A stretch of 31,339 nt of DNA from NCBI RefSeq assembly GCF_000003815.2, contig NC_049982.1, positions 25,742,279-25,773,617 on the forward strand. The letters are read 5' to 3'. The position numbers and the translations under genes were made by a program. Below the pieces are notes generated by a model that was not told the DNA's origin, searched no databases, and saw only the letters and a program-made list of their open reading frames with translations. How positions within the stretch are numbered: position 1 is the first letter of the stretch; each line of letters begins with the position of its first letter. Shown one piece after another: positions 1 through 9,445 of this stretch. This stretch comes from Branchiostoma floridae (taxonomy: Eukaryota; Chordata; Leptocardii; Amphioxiformes; Branchiostomatidae).

Positions 1-70
1 AAATCTGAAATTGTCTTCATTCATAGTTAGAGTATAAAAGACCTGTTTCTTGCAGATCACTTCAGTGTCA

Positions 71-104
71 CTGACGAAGGAAAGTGGATTCTTTCCGAAA
101 CGTC
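71..104 (+). other. Hammerhead-like core motif (CTGANGA, stem, GAAA)
   Basis: CTGACGA (71-77) is followed by one A, a perfect 6-bp stem (GGAAAG 79-84 with CTTTCC 91-96, 6-base loop), then GAAAC. This is the order of conserved parts in a hammerhead ribozyme core. Against it: there is one extra base between GA and the stem, and no convincing stem I can be folded. It lies in an intron, about 80 bases before a sulfotransferase exon. Such cores are known from Penelope-like elements and retrozymes, so this is probably a fragment of a dispersed element. Confidence 0.35.
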
Positions 105-186
105 TGACCGTTTCAAATCCATATCCCCAGGTTGCTTGAGTAACTATTTTTGGCGTTTGTTATCTATTGTTTATTGTTGCATACAG

Positions 187-1090
187 GACCTGTCCAATGC
201 TGTCGGGAAGATGAAAGAATTCCTGGACATCACTTTGGATGACGTCACCACCTCAGACATTGTCGAGTCCTGTACCTTCGACAGCCTGAAGACCTCTTGG
301 TCCGAAGCGGGAAACCAAACAAAGAGTCTCATCGTCAGGAAAGGTAAAATATGCCAATTTTTGTAAACTGGGAAAAAATAAAGTTATTATGCGTTGTGTT
401 GTATTATGTTAATGTTGTGCTAAAGCTGTTGTGTTACTGTTAATGTTGTGCTAAAGCTGTGTTTAAAGTGTGTTGTTTGGTGTTGTATTGTACTTAACGT
501 TCAACGTGCGATCCATGGAAATATATAAAACCCATATATAAAACCCAGACGCCCTAGGCTACCGTCTGTGAACCTTTAATATAGTCTGCAGGACACCATG
601 ATAGGGTAGGATTTTCTTGTCTCATTCTTGCCAATTAAGTATATGTCACGAAATAAAAGTAAAAAGAAAAGTTATAATTCTTCTTGCATTACGAAAATTT
701 TCAGCCATGCAGAAATAAACTTATGGGATGTCCCTTTAGCTCAGCAGGTAGCAGCCTCACAGTTATCCTGGGTAGGGAATCTCGGTTGGGGTTGCATACG
801 TTTTACGGAAGGGACGTTAAATGGGATCCCATGTTCGAAGGACTAGCACCCTACCCCCCCCCCCTTTAAAAAATATACCTTGCTATAACAGCAAGGAAAA
901 TAGCTACTGTATGTGCTACTATAAGCACTACAAATGAACGTACATAAACTAACACTAGTGTATTGGTTTCTTGATTGCAGGTGTGGTTGGTGACTGGAAG
1001 AACACCTTCACCGTAGCTCAGAGCGAGGCTTACGACGCTAAGTATAGGGGGAAATTGGAGGGAACTGGTCTGCAGTTTGACTTTGAGTAA
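187..1090 (+). CDS. Cytosolic sulfotransferase, 3' part (last two exons; gene starts outside the window)
   Basis: Seen: two exons, 187-343 and 981-1090, with CAG acceptors and a GT donor at 344, joined in phase 1 and ending at TAA 1088-1090. They encode the C-terminal third of a sulfotransferase: the RKG that contacts the 3'-phosphate of PAPS, then GDWKN, then the K-x3-TV-x3-E dimerisation motif. Family knowledge: these soluble enzymes transfer sulfonate from PAPS to hydroxyl or amine groups of small molecules; the substrate cannot be read from the sequence. The two exons have the same lengths (157 and 110 nt) as exons 5 and 6 of the complete paralogue at 5608-8676 and differ by few residues, so this is a recent tandem duplicate. 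The PAPS-loop and catalytic-His exons lie left of the window. Confidence 0.9.
727..950 (+). mobile_element. tRNA-derived SINE in the last intron of sulfotransferase copy 1
   Basis: The 5' part has a tRNA-like A box (TAGCTCAGCAGGTAGCAG, 737-754). The body (GGTTGGGGTTGCAT, then GGGACGTAAA and GGGATCCC) is shared with copies near 8268, 22560 and 23340. The B-box part present in the 8268 copy is deleted here. It sits in the same intron position as the 8268 copy, so it was inserted before the gene duplicated. A true tRNA is excluded because no cloverleaf can be completed. Family name not assigned. Confidence 0.7.
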
Positions 1091-1138
1091 ACAGGAACGG
1101 AGGGAAAGGGTCGTCACTGTTATTCTAGTTCGTGAAAC

Positions 1139-1144
1139 AATAAA
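1139..1144 (+). terminator. Polyadenylation signal AATAAA of the first sulfotransferase gene
   Basis: A canonical AATAAA lies 49 bases after the stop codon. The matching position behind the second copy no longer carries it. Confidence 0.6.
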
Positions 1145-1299
1145 CTCCAGTCCCGAAGTGTGTGTTATTTTGGAATATATTGTACATCAATGAATGCATA
1201 ATCTGCACACTTTACGTAGAAGTCAGCCTGTGGTGATCACGCGACGTGGGTTTATTAGAACAATAGAATGCTCACTAACCACATGCACACCATACCCTT

Positions 1300-3590
1300 G
1301 CATTCCATATACGCGTACGTAATAGACACGTCATCTCTTCGTGAATATTTTCGGCATAAATGCTTCGCCTGTCATGAATTACATGTGTCAAATTTATTGC
1401 ATGAAGTTCACTTATGGAAACAATGGAATTATACAATTTCCTCATTAATTATTCTAATTTAGTCATCATTTGCATAATACTCATATTATTGATTACATCT
1501 TTGCCAAAGCTACCAGATGCCAAAGCTACCAGAAATCCGATGTTCCCTTCTTCAGTTATCTCTTTGGAATGTATTGACAAAAATGCCCTGCAGTTCCAGA
1601 ATTAGACGTTAGGAGACTAAAACCGCTAGGGGGCCCAATGTTATGTCACTTCTTCCTGAGCACAAGAGCTATCTAATATTCTACCGTACCAAAATCGTGA
1701 CCATGGTCTGTTGAGAACTCAAGCGTGAAGTTCCGCTGCAGTACAAAGGGAAGACACAAGGGGACCCAAAATCTAATCATTTCCAGTTGTTGTCACACCC
1801 CACCAACACACCAAGGGCCACCAAGTATGACAACAATTCATTCAGCCGTTCTTCATGAGTTACATTGTTCACACACGCGCACCACGCTTACACGTTAAGT
1901 ATGGCACACACGTACCGTGTGATAGTGACTAAAAAAACTTGTCGAGGCTTTCGAGAAAATACGATGTACCTGGTACGCTACGAGGACACTAGCCGCTATA
2001 GTCTAAGATACCACCAGCATTAATTTGTTGTAAGCATTGCAATGCCATGGGACAAAAACACTTGTGACCTGCTGCATACCGCTACTGGAGCATATCTCCC
2101 ACTCAGGTCTCCTTTCGTGTCTTGTTGATTTTTACATGAATAAACATGTACATGCATAAACATGTTAATGGTCGTGCTGGGTTCACGGCCGGTAAAGAAG
2201 AGTCTTTATGCTGCCATATCGAGTTTCACTACATGTACATGATAGTAACACATTTCCATTTCGTTTTGATTCAATTCTAATAGTTTATACATCATACTTA
2301 GTTACATTTATGATATTATATTGACAATGAATTAGCTGCTATCTAAAATGGTAATATCGCCAATATTTGTTATAAATGAGATACTATGCTATACTATACT
2401 AAACGAACTTGGCCTGGTTTGAAATGTCCAGATCCAACAGAAATATCTGCCCGTGACTTCCTCCGGCTGTGTCAGTCAGTCAGTCTATACAGACTATGAA
2501 TCTGCATAAAGCAACTAACGGCAATGAAGACTACAGTACAAATGTACAATACAATACTATACAATAGCTCAGTCAGCCAACACATAGGCTTAAGTTACAA
2601 GTTATCTAATTAAGAGAAAGCCCAGAGTTCAATTCAGGGGGCTTGTTTGCCGATGACCGCATGCCGATCGCTTCTTCTTTCAGCCTCCCTGACCTCTCAT
2701 CCCCTGTGAACCGCTTTAGCGCCTTCCCTTACTACTATGCGCCATCAAGCCCGGTCACTTGCCAATGTCTCCAGCTGTTGATGGCTGACACCAGCCAGGC
2801 CCCAAGGCGCCACTTTGCCGTGTCTTTGAAACGTAGTCTTCATCTTAACCCCTCCTTCTGTGCTGATAATGATTTGGTAAACAGGCGTTCGTGTCAGGAA
2901 TATGATCGAGTGCATCGGTCGTAGAGTCACGGACCCCAGCCTGTAGAAACTGCAGTGCAGCTCACTTGTCAGGGGTTTACAAAGCAATTAAATGCCTCTT
3001 GTGCTGTAATATTGTACAACGTAATTCTGTTCAAGCACACAGACAGTCAGACAGACAAACAGACAGACAGAGCCGAAAACATAGCCTTCTCGGTGAAGGT
3101 TAAAACGGAATGTAAACTATATCATTATAGTATTGCTTGGTTTTTAGGCAGAGGGGAGGGGGTATGACAAACTCTTATTCGCGGTGTCATGATTTTGCGG
3201 TAGAAATAAAGATCAGCGCGAAAACCGCGAAAATAAAATCACAGAAAACATTTCAAGATTTACAGTATGCATTAGATGCTACCGTGCCGTGACCGACAGC
3301 AACATGTTTTTCTCTAGTTTTTTTGTCTTATTTTTTGTTTGGTCTTATTTCTATATTTCAGCCATGGAAATATATTGTACTCGTGATGTTTCCGCTTTAT
3401 CTTCTTTCTTTCTTCTTACTTCTTCTCCTGTCAAATCTTCAAAGCGATTCATCTCCGTCGTTTGTAATTGATCGAATGACCTGAAATTTGGCATGTTTTT
3501 TTTTCATTCCATTTTCATTTGTCGACCTACATGAAATGTTTTTTTTTTTAATATCTTAAAAGATCTAATAATCCGAAGAGCGGTTCTACC
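1300..3590. other. Spacer between sulfotransferase copies; repeat-like, no gene seen
   Basis: No exon with supported splice sites was found. Repeat-like pieces: CTAGGGGGCCCAA near 1626 (resembling GGCCCCCTAGCGG near 4661), and CCCAAAATCTAATCATTTC near 1764, which recurs near 19680. A (CAGA)n tract lies at 3041-3072, like a non-LTR tail. TTCGCGGT (3178) and ACCGCGAA (3224) form a weak inverted pair. The open frames here have no recognisable domain. Confidence 0.5.
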
Positions 3591-3592
3591 TC

Positions 3593-3771
3593 CTATATAG
3601 ATAAAGACAAATCACATCTCCAACTCAGGAAGTTCATCTAGAGGTCAGCAAATCTAATTACCCGCTTCTAGCGTAAATATTAACCTGTGTCACTCAGCAT
3701 CTCACAGGGATAAGAAGACTTGTGTGCCGCTCGTACCGAGTCTTCCTCGCTCTTCTCATCAAGAAGAAAAG
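3593..3771 (+). promoter_or_regulatory. Possible promoter and 5' noncoding exon of sulfotransferase copy 2
   Basis: A TATA-like CTATATAG lies at 3593-3600. At 3771/3772 there is a strong splice donor (AAAAG|GTGAGC) after a pyrimidine-rich stretch without a long frame. An acceptor (TTTCTAG) ends at 5562, shortly before the ATG at 5608, so a noncoding exon ending at 3771 could join 5563. This is inferred from splice signals only. Confidence 0.25.
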
Positions 3772-4329
3772 GTGAGCACCACTTAACTGTAACGGATGAT
3801 GATACCAAGTGTTAACACCGCACAGATATACTTACCTGGTTTGAAGTCCACAGTAGGTTTTACTGACGTTGCCAACTTTCCAATAAGTAGGTCGTTGCTT
3901 GTGAGTGGTACATGTACATGTACACGCGAATGGTTCTGAACATTGCTGTTAGCCTTCGTTTTGAAATAGGCTTTTTGAAATATATGATCATCAATGTTCT
4001 CATTACCTCATATATTGACGACGAAAAGGCAGTCAAGATGCAATTTTAAGTGTTGATATGTATGTTTGAATACATGAAAAATGACAAAATCTCTACAGGT
4101 GGCACAAGGAAAGCAAGTCAGTTACATAATTATGTCACTTCAGATACACTGGCTGGTCTGGATTTAGAAAATAAAACTGTAATAAGACTGGTATATAGAA
4201 TATAAGATATGTATATGTTAAGTTCACTTTAATTACAGATTTGCGATATTAAGCGAAACCTGTTTTATGCTTGTCGGCATCTTGGGATTTTGACACCCTC
4301 CTGTCGCACATGCAGACAGTCCGTCAACT

Positions 4330-5425
4330 AGTTAGGCAAAAACAGCATATCGGCAGTACGTTCCAAGCTGCAGTACAACTATGGATTATTACATTCGCCC
4401 AGAAGGTTTTGTTTTCGTTAGCGCTTATGTGTGGGTATGTGTGTAGAAGACCACCATAACTCGCCTGAATGGATTGAATTGATATTTGGTATGTGGATAC
4501 GTCTTGATGAGACCTAGAAACGATTAGATTTTTGGCCTCCTAGCGGAATGTTACGATATTGCAGAACTTTCGGGTTTGATACGTCGAATTCTGAACATGC
4601 TGTGGTCATGATTTTTAAGTGGCAGATAGCTCTTGGGGCAGAAAATAAGTGGTGTAGGTTTCGGCCCCCTAGCGGCTTTTTTGGAACTGCAGGTACCTGT
4701 TTAGTTTTTTGAAAGAGAATAACTCCAAAAAGGATTGACGGATCGTCATGATTTATGGTATGTAGATACCGTTATGATTGAATATAAATTATGCAAATCG
4801 GAAACTAATTTGCATAATTAATCAGAAAATTGTCCAAATCCGCTCAGTTTATAGGACCATTGCAACATGTGACATTGATGAATGTGGAAGAGAAGAATAT
4901 CGATAGATGAAAATTATGCAAATTAGGACCTCATTTGCATAATCAATGAGAAAAGCTATAATGTCATGGTGGTAAATGACGGGAGCTTCTTACTACAAGC
5001 ATTTGGAAGTTACGTACAGGTGATTATCATTAAACACTGATTATGCAAAATGAGGTCCTAATTTGCATAGATTATCAGAAAATGCGCCAAAGGCTTTCTT
5101 TTTTAACGATAACATAGATTGCGTACTTCTGTTGTTTGGTGGAGGAGATGATCATGTTATATAATTTATGCAAATGAGAAGCATGATTAATGGCAAACAC
5201 AATATATACAGCAGTTGTATAAGATAGAATCATTTGGCGAAGGTATGGGGTCGTGGAACTCTAGTTAGTCAGTGGTTCAGTGCCGCATGGATTTCCTGAC
5301 ATGAATGTAAGTTAGGCAAAAGCAGTACTAGTATATACTAGTATTTCGGCCGTTCCAAGCTGCAGTACCATCATCGATTGTTAGTCGGCGCTTCAATACC
5401 GCATGGCATTCCTGACGTAACGTTA
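4330..5425. repeat. Repeat-rich 5' intron: octamer inverted repeats and short direct repeats
   Basis: From 4786 to 5175 the octamer ATGCAAAT or its complement ATTTGCAT recurs, often as TTATGCAAAT...ATTTGCATAA inverted pairs with about 9 bases between the arms (for example near 4915-4945 and 5040-5070). The same type of repeat fills 21390-21670. A second repeat (TTCCAAGCTGCAGTAC) occurs near 4360 and again near 5350. A third, ending in CCGCATGG...TTCCTGAC, occurs twice in 5268-5420. No coding exon is seen. Confidence 0.6.
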
Positions 5426-5607
5426 CTTAAATTTAGTTCTCAATAACAACATACAATGTAACTCCCACAAATTATGTCCCCTACTTGCGAATTTTCCCTG
5501 ACAGGCATCACACCAATACGTGAGTTTGTCTGCATTTACTACCAAACATTACTTATTTCTAGTTTCTAAGGTTGTTCCTGGCATCGATAGCAAGGAAGCT
5601 GTTGAAG

Positions 5608-7223
5608 ATGGAGCACTGGTTTGCATACAAAGGAACGTTCTTTGACTCCCAGACAGTGTCAAAAGAGACGCTCGACAACATGCCTGATTACGTCATACGC
5701 GATGATGACGTCGTCATTTTGACATATCCAAAAGCAGGTAGGGATGATAACGCAGTAAAATGCAAATGTACAGATTACTCTAGTTACACTTTCATATTAA
5801 ACCCTGCACGTCTGCAAACCTCCCTCAGTGCAACGACTGATTCTACTTGTAACAATAATACGTTTGTGTTCGCATTTGTAACGCTACAGCAGCGACACCT
5901 AGCATGCAGTGCAAAGGGGAACCGGTCCTTTTGCCCTGAGGAAGGTGACAGACGGTCACCGAAACCAATGAGGTTAACATCGGCTCTTGTGAACATGCGG
6001 TTGTATGAATAAAGTAATTTGTTACATATACATTATGCACATACATATACATATACATAGACATATACATGTACATATACATATACATAAACATGCATTT
6101 TTTGTCATGTGGGGCATATTTTGTCAGGCACGAACTGGACCATTGAGATCGTCAACAAGCTCATGAGGGCAGCTGGGAAGACGGACATGGAGGCAAAGGA
6201 CATCCCGTGGTATTTTGAAGGGACGTTGCCAGAATTTGGCAAGCCAGGTCACGTGATCGTGGAGGACCACCCATCGCCGAGGATCGTTCACACCCACCTT
6301 CCGTTTCACCTGGCCCCGAAAATGGTTTCCAGCCCGAAGGGCAAGGTATTCGATGCTGTGTTTTTATTCAACCAGACCTCCTTGATTGAACTACTTATTA
6401 TATGATCGATATCGTTTGTTAGAAGGAGGTTTATCTTTCCAGGTTCGCGATGGCAAAACCTATTAAAGTGCAATTGCCTATTCTTGGGATTCTAACATTT
6501 TTGGTCGTCATCTTGTTTCCGGTCTGTAGGCCAAAGCTGCAATGTCGTCATAAGACAAGTAGCTGACGCTTTACTACCACCGAGTTGCTGATAACACAAA
6601 CTTTGAATTATGCCAGATCCCTTGAAAAAGTCACTCCGACAATCCAATTTCAATACTGATACTGTGAAAGAAGACTCACTGAAAGTTACTTGCTGTGGAG
6701 TAATCAAAAATATTAAAGACAAAACTTCCTGAAAGAAATAATTAGACAGAATTGGATAATATTTCTTTTCCATTCTTTCTTCAGGTGAAGGTCATAGTGG
6801 TGATGAGAAACCCAAAAGACACGGCGGTGTCCCTGTACCATTTCCTCGTCAAGTTCGAACGTTTAACGGGCATACAGTATGTCACATCATGGGACAAGTG
6901 TGCGCAGGATTTCCTGAATGGGATAGGTACGGCATATCGCAATTAATGACCTTCCAAATATAAGATTCCCTTTTTGAATTTCATTTAATCTTGCGAATTA
7001 ACGTAATATCTTTTCGACCATGGTTGTTTTTCAAGTGTTCTTCTAAAATATGCATCTGTTTACAGGTTCGGCGAAAGCTCTTTATTTTCAGAAAAAATAT
7101 ATTTGCACTCACGTGACTATGACATGACTATCACGTGATTACCACATGGCTATCACGTGACTATGCCTATCATCCGTCATGTTGGATGGTTAATCCCATA
7201 TATTGTCAAGATAACTTATAACT

Positions 7224-7261
<38 letters not shown>

Positions 7262-8676
7262 TATTTATTTATTTATTTGTTTAGCTCTAAATGGTGACTT
7301 CTACGACCACGCACTTGGCTGGTGGCAAATGCGAGACGACCCCCACTTCCTGTTCCTGAAGTATGAAGACATGAGGAAGGTGTGTATCCGTCGGGCACTT
7401 TTAGGTTTAAGAAGGAGCAAATGTCTTCAGGATATCTGTTCAAATCACCGAAAGTTAAAAAGACACAAATTATCTGCAGTATTTTTCTTATCATAGATGT
7501 ATAAACATTTGTATGTATCATCATTTTTGTTTGTGGCATTGCATTGTACATTGGCGTTTAATGTATTACATTCAATTGTATTTTGCGTTTTGTAACCGCA
7601 TTGTAAACACCGTACTTGTTAATTCTCTTCACGTTTCGGATCGCATCTGTTAGCAGCGACACCTAGCTGCAGTTCGAAATGTGAGGAAGACGACAGATGG
7701 TCACCAAAACGTCAGCTTGAACAACACTTTATAGTGTTACAGAACTTTGTCATCCATTGTTTATTGTTGATGTTACACAGGACCTGTCCAATGCTGTCGG
7801 GAAGATGAAGGAGTTCCTAGAAATCACTTTGGATGACGTCACCACCTCAAGCATTGTCGAGTCATGCACCTTTGACAGCCTGAAGACCTCTTGGTCCGAA
7901 GCGGGAAACCAAACAAAAAGTCTCATCGTCAGGAAAGGTAGAGTTACTTCTCGACTCTTGTAAACAGGGAAAAAAATGAAGTATAAATTGTGCGATATGT
8001 GTTGCGTTGTGTTGATATTGTGCTAAAGCTGTGTTTAACGCGTGTTGCTATGTTGTGTCAGCATCAGCTATACGTTCCATTTGCGATCCATGGAAATGTT
8101 TTACCTAAAAAAATAGACGTCCTACCGTCGACGACATTGTAACATAGTTTGCAGAACACCAGTTTTCCTCCCGATTCTTGCCACGAAATAAAAGTACATT
8201 TGTAATAAGAAAAGTTATCATTGTTCTTGCCTTACGAAAATGTCCGGCCATGCACAAAAAACTAGCGGGTTGTCCCTGTAGCTCAACCAGTAGCAGCTTC
8301 ACGGTTGAGCTCCTGGTGCCAATAAGTACTAACTGGGGACCTCCTGTTCAATCCTGGGTACAGCATCTCGGTTGGGGTTGCATCTTACGAAATGGACGTA
8401 AAATGGGGTCCCGTGTTCGGAGGGCAAGCAATCCCTCCCGTTAAAAAATATACCCTGCTTAGTACAGAAACAGAGACAGCAAGGAAAGATACTGCCCAAT
8501 GTGCCCCTATAAGCACTACAAACGGACGTACATACTAACATCAGTGTATTGGTTTCTTGATTGCAGGTGTGGTTGGTGACTGGAAGAACACCTTCACCGT
8601 AGCTCAGAGCGAGGCTTACGACGCCAAGTACAGGGAGAAATTGGAGGGAACTGGTCTGCAGTTTGACTTTGAGTAA
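5608..8676 (+). CDS. Cytosolic sulfotransferase, complete six-exon gene (283 aa)
   Basis: Seen: exons 5608-5737, 6128-6345, 6785-6926, 7285-7379, 7781-7937 and 8567-8676, all GT/AG, with phases 1,0,1,0,1 and total 852 nt including TAA. ATG 5608 opens MEHWFAYKG; the frame upstream has only a TTG. Motifs: 5'-phosphosulfate loop TYPKAGTNW (39-47, Lys42), catalytic His100 in HTHLP, 3'-phosphate site RNPKD (124-128) with Ser132, RKG (246-248) before GDWKN, and the dimerisation motif K-x3-TV-x3-E (254-263). Length fits the family (about 285-300 aa). No signal peptide or membrane segment is present, so it is a soluble PAPS-dependent enzyme. Substrate class (phenol, amine, sterol) cannot be decided. 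All key residues are intact, so it is probably active. Confidence 0.93.
5936..5965 (+). other. Hammerhead-like core in intron 1 of sulfotransferase copy 2
   Basis: CTGAGGA (5936-5942), one A, a perfect 6-bp stem (GGTGAC 5944-5949 with GTCACC 5955-5960), then GAAA (5961-5964). The layout matches the motif at 71-104, but the stem sequence is different. The upstream block CAGCGACACCTAGC (5890-5903) recurs at 7655-7668 next to a decayed version at 7681-7712, which defines a dispersed repeat family. Stem I is not evident. Confidence 0.35.
6029..6095 (+). repeat. (ACATAT)n microsatellite
   Basis: Imperfect hexanucleotide repeats of CATATA type, just before exon 2 of the sulfotransferase gene. Confidence 0.85.
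7109..7174 (+). repeat. Three 22-bp repeats, each starting with the E-box palindrome TCACGTGA
   Basis: TCACGTGA occurs at 7109, 7131 and 7153, exactly 22 bases apart, in sulfotransferase intron 3. The first two units also contain CATG halfway. Such sites can bind bHLH-zip factors of the USF/MITF type, but the exact period equally fits a small minisatellite. Confidence 0.7.
7223..7279 (+). repeat. (TA)n and (TTTA)n microsatellite next to the exon 4 acceptor
   Basis: An AT dinucleotide run followed by TTTA repeats ends at TTAG 7281-7284, so the repeat provides the polypyrimidine tract of the acceptor of exon 4. Confidence 0.85.
8268..8535 (+). mobile_element. tRNA-derived SINE in the last intron of sulfotransferase copy 2
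   Basis: The A box (TAGCTCAACCAGTAGCAG, 8279-8296) and B box (GTTCAATCC, 8346-8354) are both present. They are followed by the body shared with the 727 copy (GGTTGGGGTTGCAT, GGACGTAAAA, GGGGTCCCGTGTTCG) and a tail with ATATACCCTGCT and CAGCAAGGAAA. It is longer than the paralogous copy by about 45 bases around the B box, so it keeps the fuller promoter. Confidence 0.75.
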
Positions 8677-8861
8677 ACAGTCCGGAAGGGAAGGAAAGCT
8701 TAAGGGTTGCCAGATGTTGTACCAGCACTACACGCCAGAGGGTGTTATTGTCCGATACGGATTACTAGTATATCTCAATGAATACATAATCAACAGAAGT
8801 CCACTTGTGGTTCATTACAAGACGTGCGTTATGTGAAACAATACGGTACTCACTAACCCCT

Positions 8862-9003
8862 TCCCTGGCTGTCAGAGTACAGCGCTAGCCGGCCAAGGGA
8901 ATTATGGCCCGGGGCGGCCGATACGATTTTACGGGGCATGTTGCTAGGGGCTCGGGAAAACCCGTAGCCGCTACCTGAGCGCTGTACTCTGGCAACCAGG
9001 GTA
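8862..9003. mobile_element. Small non-autonomous inverted-repeat element (MITE), 142 bp
   Basis: The ends form a 26-bp inverted repeat (8862-8887 with 8978-9003; three mismatches) sharing the core CAGAGTACAGCGCT. It is flanked by a 9-base direct repeat, ACTAACCCC (8853-8861) and ACTAATCCC (9004-9012), one mismatch. The paralogous flank of sulfotransferase copy 1 (about 1272-1305) has a single uninterrupted site. No transposase frame fits in 142 bp. Nine-base duplications are typical of Mutator-like elements, so a MULE-type origin is possible. Confidence 0.75.
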
Positions 9004-9370
9004 ACTAATCCCCTGCAGACCCTAACCATTCATTCCTTGATACTTGGGAGTTTGGTAGAATACTGAATGTTTTTATGTGTACGGGGCTGGTGTCATATTG
9101 TAATTTGGGTTATGACAACTCACCATTCTGACGTTTGACCTACATGTAGGCTAACACACAAGTGTAATTTTGTGCACCTCATGAATACAGTGGGAATAAA
9201 TTAAACACTTGTGGACTGTGCCATGTTTTGTCGCTTCAATTCTTGTTGCAACGTTAATGATCTCTACCTCCCGTGCAGAGTCTGTGTAAATGTTTTTCCA
9301 CTCTGCGTGCAAAAACATCCTGGGAGCGGGAAAGGTGCAAAATGCAGCTGTTTCCTCTCCCACCGTTTTC

Positions 9371-9376
9371 TATATG
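9371..9376 (+). promoter_or_regulatory. Possible TATA element of the Kazal gene
   Basis: TATATG lies 75 bases before the inferred start ATG 9446. That would leave a 5' leader of about 45 bases. Position is the only support. Confidence 0.25.
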
Positions 9377-9445
9377 TGTTGAGCAAACGTTTCGAGATAA
9401 GCGATCCTACACGGGATGTTACAGTGTCGCTCAAAATAACACATC

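Noticed and set aside
727-760. tRNA-like sequence with an A box
   Set aside because: No acceptor stem or complete cloverleaf; the same unit with a non-tRNA body recurs three more times, so it is a SINE head.
2643-2987. Overlapping frames of 93 (+) and 80 (-) codons
   Set aside because: No recognisable domain, no splice support, and both strands are open together; likely old repeat or chance.
5572-5607. Upstream start of sulfotransferase at 5572
   Set aside because: It is a TTG; ATG 5608 gives the usual family N terminus.
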